Source: Planctomycetota bacterium
GTDB taxonomy: Bacteria; Planctomycetota; Phycisphaerae; WQYP01
Assembly (NCBI GenBank): GCA_021816165.1
Contig: JAKAYZ010000249.1
Location: 1-5,052, forward strand
Length of the DNA: 5,052 nt
Reading direction: 5' to 3'
The translations under genes were made by a program, and so were the position numbers. This document shows positions 1 to 5,052 of the stretch, one piece after another. The stretch's first letter is position 1. Each line of letters starts with the position of its first letter. The notes under the pieces are model-generated. The model had not been told where the DNA came from. It made no database searches and was given only the letters and a program-made list of their open reading frames with translations.

Positions 1-2373
1 GGGCAGGGTTGATGGCAGCGCGGTTTGCGCGGCCGAATCGCAACCCCACACACCGGCGATACCGGTGTTGTTGCGGGAAACGTCGGCATAGGCGTAGGTG
101 GCACTGCCGGGGATGCTGGTCGGTACGGCGACCGTCATGGAATCTACGATGATGGAGGTCGATGAGCCACCACCGCCGCCCGAACCCCCTCCACCACCAC
201 CCGGCCCACCGCCCGGCCCACCGCCCGGCCCACCGCCTGGCCCACCTCCGCCGCCCGAACTGCTGCCTCCACCAACGTTGTTACGGACTAACTCCACGGT
301 AATCGGTCCCGGCGAAAGGGTCGATGAGTTGGTCAAAATAAATCCGTCGCCGGCGCTGGACGCTGCACTCTTATACGACCCACCGGAATAGCACACCACG
401 CCGAGATACTTGTTCGTCCCGGATTGATAGCCATACAGCGTCTCGCCACTCAGGCTGATGGTAATAGTCGAGCCGGACTTCGGAATAATTTTCCGGTCGT
501 AATCAGATAGCGGCAGGGCGGTGCCGCCGGGAAATGGATTTGCCAGTTCAACCGCCCAGTCGGCTGCAATAACCGAGCCGCTTTTCCAGCCTAACTTTAC
601 ATCAACCTCGTTTATAAAGGGTTGAGCGGTGTTTCCTGCGTAGCCCTGCCCGCCTGTATTCACGGTAAGCGAGGCTGAAAGGGTGCCCGCCGACGTCGGG
701 ACCGTCAGCGCACCGGAAGATGACAGAAAGGCCGGCGAACCGCTGTAGCCGGTAGAATCTAGACGATAAGTCATGTAATCAACCAGCCAGGCACACGCGT
801 GCGCGGGTCTGTAGCCACACGCGATAAGCGTATTATAAATTTGCTGTGAAAATGTGCTGAAGTTTGAACTGCTGATCGACTCATTCAAATTGAGCCGGGT
901 GGGCGGGACGGAACTGCTGGAAGATAAATTCAGCGGTGCCACATCACGCGTGTAGCTGATGGTGGTATACATGTTCCGCCACGGCTGCGCAATGTAATAG
1001 GGGTAGGTGGATTGGGTGGTATAGCCCAGCGTGTTCGTGGCCAGCATAATGGGACGGGTGTAGTAAGGCGTTCCGTAAACCCCGCCACCTTGGGTCAGCA
1101 GATCGGCCGTTGAATTGACGTTAAACAGATCGGCGGCTGTACCGCCATTGCCACCATTGCCGGCCCCTTCCTGCTCATAATCGTCGATGACTTCATCCTG
1201 CCAGTTGAGCGGATCATAGTTGCTGCCGGTCACCAATGTGCCGCCACGCCCAATGGTGGTGGACGTGCCATTCTGCAGATATGACGGATTGTCCGAACTG
1301 GAATAACTGACCCCCGGCGCGTTAAGAATCGGGCATGAGGTGGGGTACTCGCCAAAGATGCCGGCCGGATCGATGGTGCCAGCGCTGTCGGCAGATGGAA
1401 TCCACCCTGTATTAAGATTCAGCCGCGCCGAGGTATCTACCACGCGGACGGCAAACCGGTATCGGGCTCCATTGGGGGCACGCAGCGGCATAAGGTTCCA
1501 CATTGAATCGCGGGTTCCAAAGGGATAGGGTAGTCCTGGGACGGACGTATCAACGGATGGAATCGTCACCGACGCATTCGGCACATTCACCTCGGCAACG
1601 CCATCGGGTGCGGCGCTTTGCGCCGACGACTGATAGCTGATGTCATACAACCCGTCGTTGGGATCATACAGATAGGGTCCCAGTTCACTTATCAGCGGTT
1701 GATGGGATGCTGACAGATTAAGCTGCGTCCAATTCGAGCTTGAACCGCTGAATGTCGCACCGGACTGATGCGCCGTGACGCAAACGTAAACATTTTGCGT
1801 AGCCGGTACCGTGGATAAATTAACTTGCAGCACCGTCGTGCCGGGCAGATAAGCTGTGTAAGGTTCCCACGGGGCGATATTGGTAAGCCACGGCTGCGTA
1901 TTGACCAATTGCGATCCGCCGGTCATTGTCTGGTAGAACGGTTGGGGGGCGGTGGGGGTGCAGGCAGTAACGCTGCCCGCGCGCGGACAATCCCAGAGGC
2001 GGGCAATATGCGAGTCGGGCGTGTAGACACCGTTGGATGGATCATAAATGCCGATCGCCAAAGTGTGGCCGTTGTCGTCCAGCGTTTCATTGAGCATGGC
2101 ACCGGTCAGTGTGCTCAGCACGCCCGATTGCGCCAGATTCAAGCCGGTGGAGGTATTTGATGCGTAGACGACCTGCTTATCAGTCGCCGCCGACAATATA
2201 AAAATAGTACCCATCAGAGCCAGCATCGCCAGCAATGCAACCACCACAATAAGCACAATGCCACGCCGGGCCTGCATTTTGCCTGATATTGCAGACGCGC
2301 CGGCAGGTTTCATCCGTCCGCGATGGGACGCGGCCGAAGTGGCGACGGTGACAGGCATGGCTTGGCGTTTCAT
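1..2373 (-). CDS. GspK/PilX-like large minor pseudopilin, 3' end outside window
   Basis: The frame is open for 791 codons from ATG 2373 to base 1 with no stop, so the C-terminus is missing. Residues 1-38 are a basic leader ending RRG, followed by one membrane helix (about 39-62, starting IVLIVVVALL). There is no Glu at +5, as is usual for GspK/PilX-type subunits. A CBM5/12-like segment lies at about 167-218. DSMW (289-292), ARYRF and ARLNLNTG (ending about 323) form a block typical of planctomycete GspK-like proteins; FNVN (417-420) is a second Asn-rich GspK-like motif. A lamin-tail-like region (about 585-700) carries INEV (587) and WAVELANP (606). A Gly/Pro tract occupies 701-736. GspK normally caps the pseudopilus tip with GspI and GspJ, which agrees with the I-J-K order here. 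Family GspK proteins are about 300-350 residues, so this one is at least twice as long. Start 2373 is chosen for its GGAG; Met21 and Met33 are alternatives. Role by inference: tip subunit of a secretion or pilus machine. Confidence 0.85.
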   Translation of the reverse strand, partial: MKRQAMPVTVATSAASHRGRMKPAGASAISGKMQARRGIVLIVVVALLAMLALMGTIFILSAATDKQVVYASNTSTGLNLAQSGVLSTLTGAMLNETLDDNGHTLAIGIYDPSNGVYTPDSHIARLWDCPRAGSVTACTPTAPQPFYQTMTGGSQLVNTQPWLTNIAPWEPYTAYLPGTTVLQVNLSTVPATQNVYVCVTAHQSGATFSGSSSNWTQLNLSASHQPLISELGPYLYDPNDGLYDISYQSSAQSAAPDGVAEVNVPNASVTIPSVDTSVPGLPYPFGTRDSMWNLMPLRAPNGARYRFAVRVVDTSARLNLNTGWIPSADSAGTIDPAGIFGEYPTSCPILNAPGVSYSSSDNPSYLQNGTSTTIGRGGTLVTGSNYDPLNWQDEVIDDYEQEGAGNGGNGGTAADLFNVNSTADLLTQGGGVYGTPYYTRPIMLATNTLGYTTQSTYPYYIAQPWRNMYTTISYTRDVAPLNLSSSSSVPPTRLNLNESISSSNFSTFSQQIYNTLIACGYRPAHACAWLVDYMTYRLDSTGYSGSPAFLSSSGALTVPTSAGTLSASLTVNTGGQGYAGNTAQPFINEVDVKLGWKSGSVIAADWAVELANPFPGGTALPLSDYDRKIIPKSGSTITISLSGETLYGYQSGTNKYLGVVCYSGGSYKSAASSAGDGFILTNSSTLSPGPITVELVRNNVGGGSSSGGGGGPGGGPGGGPGGGPGGGGGGSGGGGGSSTSIIVDSMTVAVPTSIPGSATYAYADVSRNNTGIAGVWGCDSAAQTALPSTLP
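201..248 (-). repeat. 12-bp tandem repeat encoding (GGGP)n in the GspK-like gene
   Basis: On the plus strand the unit ccggcccaccgc occurs three times exactly (201-212, 213-224, 225-236), followed by a diverged copy (237-248). In the minus-strand reading frame each unit encodes Gly-Gly-Gly-Pro. The full Gly/Pro/Ser-rich tract is wider (about 166-273, residues 701-736) and its flanks are Gly- and Ser-rich. The unit length is a multiple of three, so gain or loss of copies keeps the frame. Near-identity of the copies points to recent slippage or recombination. Confidence 0.9.
280..621 (-). other. Lamin-tail-like (LTD-like) region inside the GspK-like protein
   Basis: Codons for about residues 585-698 of the GspK-like protein read as a beta-rich segment: QPFINEVDVKL, then WAVELANPFPGG, LPLSDYDRKI, TITISLSGETL and ITVELVRNN. 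The 'INEV ... W(A)VEL-NP ... L--Y' spacing is the pattern of lamin-tail domains, immunoglobulin-like sandwiches found on many bacterial surface proteins. After the Gly/Pro tract the chain resumes with IIVDSMTVAV, which looks like the final strand pair, so the tract would lie in a late loop. This is pattern recognition, not a profile match. Confidence 0.45.
1720..1875 (-). other. CBM5/12-like carbohydrate-binding segment in the GspK-like protein
   Basis: Residues about 167-218 contain W169-EPYTAYLPGTTV, then NVYVCVTAHQSGATF and a closing W215 in NWTQL. This is the W-x(4-5)-Y-x-x-G-x-x-V ... YxCxxAHxSG ... W layout of small chitin-binding-type (CBM5/12) modules and of similar short modules in phage tail proteins. 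The usual GD before V is GT here. Carbohydrate binding is inferred from the pattern only. Confidence 0.5.
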
Positions 2374-2380
2374 TGCTGTG

Positions 2381-2384
2381 CTCC
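2381..2384 (-). promoter_or_regulatory. Ribosome binding site (GGAG) of the GspK-like gene
   Basis: GGAG on the minus strand lies 7 bases upstream of ATG 2373, inside the 20-bp gap after the GspJ-like stop. It is the clearest Shine-Dalgarno sequence in the window. It decides for the start at 2373 over the internal Met codons 6, 21 and 33, none of which has a comparable site. Confidence 0.7.
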
Positions 2385-2393
2385 AAAGTTCAT

Positions 2394-4058
2394 TCAGTGA
2401 GGCAGATAAATAATCTGGGTAACAAAATGCCCGCCCTGTTCGTGATTGTTTCGATCCGTAACAAGGTAAGTGATTTTCAAAGCCTTGGGCCAATCCGCCC
2501 GATTTTGTTTATAAAACACCCACGTTTCAGGGCAGGCGTCATCACCCGGCAGTAAATCTTCTGAATAACTGGCAGGGAGGCTGCTGTTGTCCAGCCCCCA
2601 CCATTCAAGCTGCGCCGGGTTGCTGCCCGGTACGGTAGAACCATCCGTCCAATCGACGGAAAAACTCGGAACACCGCGCAGCATGATGGGTGCCATGCGC
2701 TCGCAGCCATTTAACACGCCATGGGTGGAATCGTAGGGCGTGGCCACTGTGCCGTAACGATTGCACAGTGGGTCTGCAATGGGAACATTGATGTTGCCCT
2801 GATTGTCATAAAGACTGGCCAGATATCCCGCGAGGCTCTGCTGCACCGAGGACGTGCTGCCTCCGCCGCCGCCCGGCCCACCTCCCGGGCCGCCACCGGG
2901 GCCGCCACCGCCCAAACCAACGTCGTAGGCGGCATCGATGCCCGAAGATGTCTGATCAAATGTTTCGCCATCGGGAGCCGTCCAATAGGCGTGGCTGCCA
3001 TTAAGACTGCTGTAGACACCGGCACCCCAGGTTGGGCTGCCCTGCGGAATCATCAAAATACATTCACGACCAAAAAAATATTGACCGGCGGTATCGCCCG
3101 ACGGCACCGCGGCAGGATTGCCCGATGCCATGGGCGTAGGGTTCCAACTGTTTTCGGGCCAGTAGGGCAGGTTAGGGTCATTGTTGTTGGCGGCTGAAGG
3201 ACCGTAGGATGCCGTCAACTGCCCGTACCAGATTTGGGCCTTATCGGCGGTAAGATAATCCGTCATGCTGCGTGTGGCACTGGTTCCGGATCCCACGAAA
3301 CTGCCCGTTTTGCCCTGGAAGTGACCATCGGAAACAAAGGTAAGCTGGTCAATACGCCAGACCGGATATTGCGTCGCCGTCCAGCCCGAAGACGATCCCA
3401 CCGATCCGCCGGGACCGCCGGTCGGACCGCCGGTTGCGGCCATGGGAGGGATATAAAGTTCGCGCCACATCAGGGGCAAGTTTGATGGGTTTTCACCACT
3501 GCTTGACGTACCCGATCCGCCGCTCCCTCCACCACCCGGGCCACCACCACCCGGACCACCACCACCCGGACCACCACCACCCGGGCCTCCACCTGGGCCA
3601 CTGGTTGTCGACGACGTCGAGGCGGCCGCCGCCGGTGTCATGCCCGCGTGAATGCACAGGTAAAAATTGTCGTTGTAAAGCACCTCATCGCCGGGCGTGT
3701 ATTCCACATTCGGCATCCATTGGGGCGCGTAATACCGCTGGCGAATAACTAAGAATTCATTGGTATCAAAATGTCGAAAATCGTGGGCAATCTGCGACTC
3801 AACTACCCGGACAGATCCCATGGTGCTTAATGTGGCCTGCCCCAGCCGCACCGTCGAACCGGCAAGGTGAAAAACTTCTCCAACCGCTCCCATCATAATG
3901 ACCAGGATCACCAGCGCTACAAGCATTTCCACCAAGGTAAAAGCCTTTTGACCTGCCGCGACAATGCCACAGGTAAATCGGGCGGATCGGCTGCGAACAT
4001 ATGCCATCGGATGCCCCGCAGGCTGGCGGCCTGAGCTCTCAAGTCGCGAATATGTCAT
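2394..4058 (-). CDS. GspJ/PilW-like minor pseudopilin with CBM-like insert and Gly/Pro tracts
   Basis: A complete 554-residue protein with a type IV prepilin signature, KAFTLVEMLVALVILVIMMG. The predicted prepilin peptidase site is Ala39|Phe40, with Glu44 as the +5 glutamate and a membrane helix at about 40-62. Ala instead of Gly at -1 is less common. DFRHFDTNEFLVIRQ (93-107) is typical of GspJ-like proteins; the chain then enters a CBM5/12-like module (112-200) and resumes with WRIDQLTFVSDGHFQ (234-248), AQIWYGQ (274-280), GRECILMIP (330-338), MLRGVPSFSVDW (459-470), WWG (486-488) and LKITYLVTD (527-535). These match, from memory, planctomycete GspJ-like proteins. Gly/Pro tracts occupy 153-183, 210-218 and 381-400. 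Usual GspJ length is about 200 residues, so the insertions account for much of the excess. Start 4058 overlaps the previous stop; Met18 (4007) would give a more usual 22-residue leader. Likely a tip-complex subunit partnering the I- and K-like neighbours. Confidence 0.85.
   Translation of the reverse strand: MTYSRLESSGRQPAGHPMAYVRSRSARFTCGIVAAGQKAFTLVEMLVALVILVIMMGAVGEVFHLAGSTVRLGQATLSTMGSVRVVESQIAHDFRHFDTNEFLVIRQRYYAPQWMPNVEYTPGDEVLYNDNFYLCIHAGMTPAAAASTSSTTSGPGGGPGGGGPGGGGPGGGGPGGGGSGGSGTSSSGENPSNLPLMWRELYIPPMAATGGPTGGPGGSVGSSSGWTATQYPVWRIDQLTFVSDGHFQGKTGSFVGSGTSATRSMTDYLTADKAQIWYGQLTASYGPSAANNNDPNLPYWPENSWNPTPMASGNPAAVPSGDTAGQYFFGRECILMIPQGSPTWGAGVYSSLNGSHAYWTAPDGETFDQTSSGIDAAYDVGLGGGGPGGGPGGGPGGGGGSTSSVQQSLAGYLASLYDNQGNINVPIADPLCNRYGTVATPYDSTHGVLNGCERMAPIMLRGVPSFSVDWTDGSTVPGSNPAQLEWWGLDNSSLPASYSEDLLPGDDACPETWVFYKQNRADWPKALKITYLVTDRNNHEQGGHFVTQIIYLPH
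2859..2918 (-). repeat. Gly/Pro-coding degenerate 12-bp repeats, third tract of the GspJ-like gene
   Basis: This stretch encodes residues 381-400, almost only Gly with Pro every fourth position. About three degenerate 12-bp units can be aligned at 2873-2908 on the plus strand, differing at third codon positions. The tract is therefore more diverged than the one at 201-248. It separates AAYDV from STSSVQQSLAGYL, so it probably lies in a loop between secondary structure elements. Confidence 0.8.
3405..3436 (-). repeat. Short imperfect 12-bp tandem duplication, second Gly/Pro tract
   Basis: On the plus strand gaccgccggtcg (3413-3424) is followed directly by gaccgccggttg (3425-3436), differing at one base. 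The duplicated bases encode part of a GGPTGGPGG stretch at residues 210-218 of the GspJ-like protein. This tract follows the CBM-like module and precedes the return to the GspJ core, so it looks like a linker. Confidence 0.7.
3459..3725 (-). other. CBM5/12-like module in the GspJ-like protein, split by a Gly/Pro tract
   Basis: Residues 112-200 begin with W114, then EYTPGDEVLYNDNFYLCIHAG (quoted in parts: EYTPGDEVLY at 119-128, NFYLCIHAG at 131-139) and close with W198 in LMWREL. This fits W ... Y-x-x-G-D-x-V-x-Y ... Y-x-C ... W of CBM5/12-type modules, including the GD that the copy in the GspK-like protein lacks. Between Cys135 and Trp198 the chain carries a long Ala/Ser/Gly/Pro insert. Assignment rests on the motif alone. 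Confidence 0.5.
3526..3600 (-). repeat. 15-bp tandem repeat encoding (GGGGP)n in the GspJ-like gene
   Basis: Five consecutive 15-bp units occupy 3526-3600. The unit ccaccaccacccgga is exact at 3541-3555 and 3556-3570, differs at one base at 3571-3585, and is more diverged at both ends. In the coding frame each unit gives Gly4-Pro or Gly3-Pro. Together with flanks it encodes residues 153-183. The period differs from the 12-bp units elsewhere in the operon, so this array was probably amplified independently. Confidence 0.9.
4055..4058 (-). other. ATGA start/stop overlap, translational coupling
   Basis: The PilV/GspI-like gene ends with TGA (4057-4055) and the GspJ-like gene begins with ATG (4058-4056), sharing ATGA. 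A weak GGTGA lies 4 bases before the ATG (4063-4067). The overlap suggests coupled translation and roughly matched amounts of two proteins expected to work in one complex. Confidence 0.75.
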
Positions 4059-4855
4059 AGATTCACCGTCGTTTCATAAATATAGACCAATGAGGATACG
4101 GCCTGCCCGTTGGCCGGCGGTGCGTAGATCACATAGTCATTGGGCGTGGTCGTGCCCGGCAATAGCCCGCTCATGCTTATGGCATGGGATGCAGGGTCTA
4201 CAATTACCCTGAATGTCGAGCCCGTCGTCATATCTTCCCCCAGTGCCCCAATCGGCATCGCCATGGTGCTATCGCCTCCGACAGCCGTGACAGATTTAAA
4301 CGGGCCGTAAAACAACTGGGGGTAGCTGGGGTTTCCGTCGGTGGTGAGTGGTTCCCCGCCGCCAGTGGCGGATGTCGGGTATTTTGCGCTCGGATCAGGG
4401 CTGTTAAATACAAAGATAGAAACGCGAAAGGTTGTCGCGTCGGTGGCTGACCCGCCGGTGGGACTTAAAATCGGTGTCAGGTATGCGCACCAGTAATAAC
4501 TTGAATTACCCGCGATACTCGCCAGCCCCTGCACGGTGTAGGGATGATCCGTCCCGTAGGCATAAGGGATCGGGCCGATCACCTGCGGCGGATTGGTGCC
4601 CGCATACTGGCTTTCAATCATACCCAGCGCGTTACCGGCCACCACCTGCGCCACGGTGCGCTGCGTGTCCTGGTTGGTCCATTTGATGGCAACTGGAAAT
4701 ACGCCAGCCACCATCAGCATCCCCGTGCCGAGAATAAAGATGGATACCAGCATCTCAATCAGGCTGAATCCCGGTCTGCGGTTAAACCGCCTGTGCCCCT
4801 GACAGCCCGGCCGGCTAAATGGGTTAATTCGTTCAGGCAATGGTATGGCAGGCAT
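4055..4855 (-). CDS. PilV/GspI-like minor pseudopilin
   Basis: A complete 266-residue protein with a classic prepilin signature: Gly29|Phe30, then SLIEMLVSIFILGTGMLMV with Glu34 at +5 and a membrane helix at about 30-52. The 'ILGTGMLMVAGVFPVAI' stretch resembles PilV/GspI-type subunits, where a Gly-Met/Leu-rich second half of the helix is common. VAQVVAGNALGMIES (65-79) fits the amphipathic continuation of the long alpha-1 helix. The later SSYYWCAYLTP and FRVSIFVFNSPDP suggest the beta-sheet face of the globular domain. The 29-residue leader is long but basic (several Arg before the site), as expected. No Gly/Pro tract or CBM-like segment is present, unlike the two downstream genes. Start 4855 is the only Met before the signature; a weak GTGAG lies at 4863-4867, 7 bases upstream. 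It sits 23 bp after the upstream gene. Role by inference: I-type tip pseudopilin that recruits the J- and K-like neighbours. Confidence 0.85.
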   Translation of the reverse strand: MPAIPLPERINPFSRPGCQGHRRFNRRPGFSLIEMLVSIFILGTGMLMVAGVFPVAIKWTNQDTQRTVAQVVAGNALGMIESQYAGTNPPQVIGPIPYAYGTDHPYTVQGLASIAGNSSYYWCAYLTPILSPTGGSATDATTFRVSIFVFNSPDPSAKYPTSATGGGEPLTTDGNPSYPQLFYGPFKSVTAVGGDSTMAMPIGALGEDMTTGSTFRVIVDPASHAISMSGLLPGTTTPNDYVIYAPPANGQAVSSLVYIYETTVNL

Positions 4856-4878
4856 AATTCAACTCACTTGTACAGTAA

Positions 4879-5052
4879 TTACTTAATAATTTGCCCGGTG
4901 TAAGTGCTAATCATCAGAATATCTGAATGAGAGGCAACATACGTCGCCTCGCTGGAAGTATTCGATGTCACGCTGGCCGGCCATCCTCCGGGTTGAAAAA
5001 CCGCCAGTGCGGGAGAACTCGGGCCATATGCCGTCGAAGCGTCCCAGAAGCT
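4879..5052 (-). CDS. C-terminal fragment of an upstream operon protein, possibly a pseudopilin
   Basis: An open minus-strand frame enters at base 5052 and ends at TAA 4881-4879, giving the last 57 residues of a protein whose start lies outside the window. It begins SFWDASTAYGPSSPALAVFQ, passes through GGWPASVTSNTSSEATYVASH and ends SDILMISTYTGQIIK. The Ser/Thr/Gly-rich, low-charge composition resembles the C-terminal halves of planctomycete pseudopilins, in which an 'FWD' segment is followed by a terminal 'DDI' motif; here the corresponding part is SDILMIS. Position directly before an I-J-K set would fit a G- or H-type pseudopilin. There is no N-terminal signature to prove this, so the family is inferred from context. 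It lies 23 bp upstream of the PilV/GspI-like gene and is almost certainly cotranscribed. Confidence 0.65.
   Translation of the reverse strand, partial: SFWDASTAYGPSSPALAVFQPGGWPASVTSNTSSEATYVASHSDILMISTYTGQIIK

Noticed and set aside
98..391. Plus-strand 97-codon ORF encoding a proline-rich protein.
   Set aside because: It is the complement of the Gly/Pro tract of the GspK-like gene; Gly codons GGN read as Pro codons CCN on the other strand. It has no ribosome binding site or family resemblance outside the tract.
2180..2386. Minus-strand 68-codon ORF starting 13 bases upstream of the GspK-like start.
   Set aside because: It overlaps the start of the GspK-like gene in another frame. The GspK-like frame carries the leader, membrane helix and RBS and stays open for 791 codons, while this frame has no recognisable feature.
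2721..3197. Plus-strand 158-codon ORF opposite the GspJ-like gene, the longest antisense frame.
   Set aside because: It lies wholly inside a gene with a strong signature and family motifs on the other strand, is Arg/Ala-rich as GC-rich shadows are, and shows no domain.
3153..3400. Possible plus-strand or bidirectional promoter between the tracts.
   Set aside because: No convincing -35/-10 pair with start codon and RBS was found, and the stretch is continuous coding sequence of the GspJ-like protein with conserved motifs.
3434..3748. Plus-strand ORF with a His-rich repeat (HHPDHHHPDHHHP) that looks like a metal-binding protein.
   Set aside because: It is a shadow of the 15-bp Gly/Pro-coding array in the GspJ-like gene read antisense. 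The repeat pattern is fully explained by the sense frame.
4869..4883. Palindromes agtaattact (4874-4883) and tgtaca (4869-4874) around the upstream stop codon, considered as an operator or terminator.
   Set aside because: They are short and AT-rich, have no loop, GC stem or T-run, and sit in a 23-bp gap within an operon. Chance is the simpler explanation.

Overview
The window is a fragment of a single minus-strand operon of type IV pilin-like (type II secretion pseudopilin) genes. Reading in the direction of transcription, from high to low coordinates, it holds the C-terminal end of an upstream protein (4879-5052), a PilV/GspI-like minor pseudopilin (4055-4855), a GspJ-like minor pseudopilin (2394-4058), and a very large GspK-like protein that starts at 2373 and is still open at base 1. 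Gaps are 23 bp, a 4-bp ATGA overlap, and 20 bp. No plus-strand gene, RNA gene, CRISPR array, insertion sequence, promoter or terminator is supported. The operon evidently continues beyond both ends, and there is no gene-free stretch longer than 25 bp.

The organism is most likely a member of the Planctomycetota (Phycisphaerae-like), probably from an environmental genome. The basis is protein character. The last gene has the class III-like start 'RRGIVLIVVVALLAMLALMG', then a 'DSMW...NGARYRF...DTSARLNLNTG' block and a 'QPFINEV...WAVELANPF' block. The GspJ-like protein has 'DQLTFVSDGHFQ', 'AQIWYGQ', 'GRECILMIP' and 'LKITYLVTD'. I recall these combinations from large planctomycete pseudopilin operons, but I could not run a search.

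Functionally, I, J and K pseudopilins form the tip complex that primes a type II secretion pseudopilus; PilV/PilW/PilX play the equivalent role in type IV pili. The gene order I-J-K here matches that logic, and the upstream fragment could be the end of a G- or H-like pseudopilin.

The unusual content lies in the J- and K-like proteins. Both carry a short segment resembling a CBM5/12-type carbohydrate-binding module. Both are also interrupted by glycine/proline tracts encoded by in-frame 12-bp or 15-bp tandem repeats. The tracts appear to sit in loops of recognisable domains: one inside the CBM-like module of the J protein, one in a late loop of a lamin-tail-like region of the K protein.
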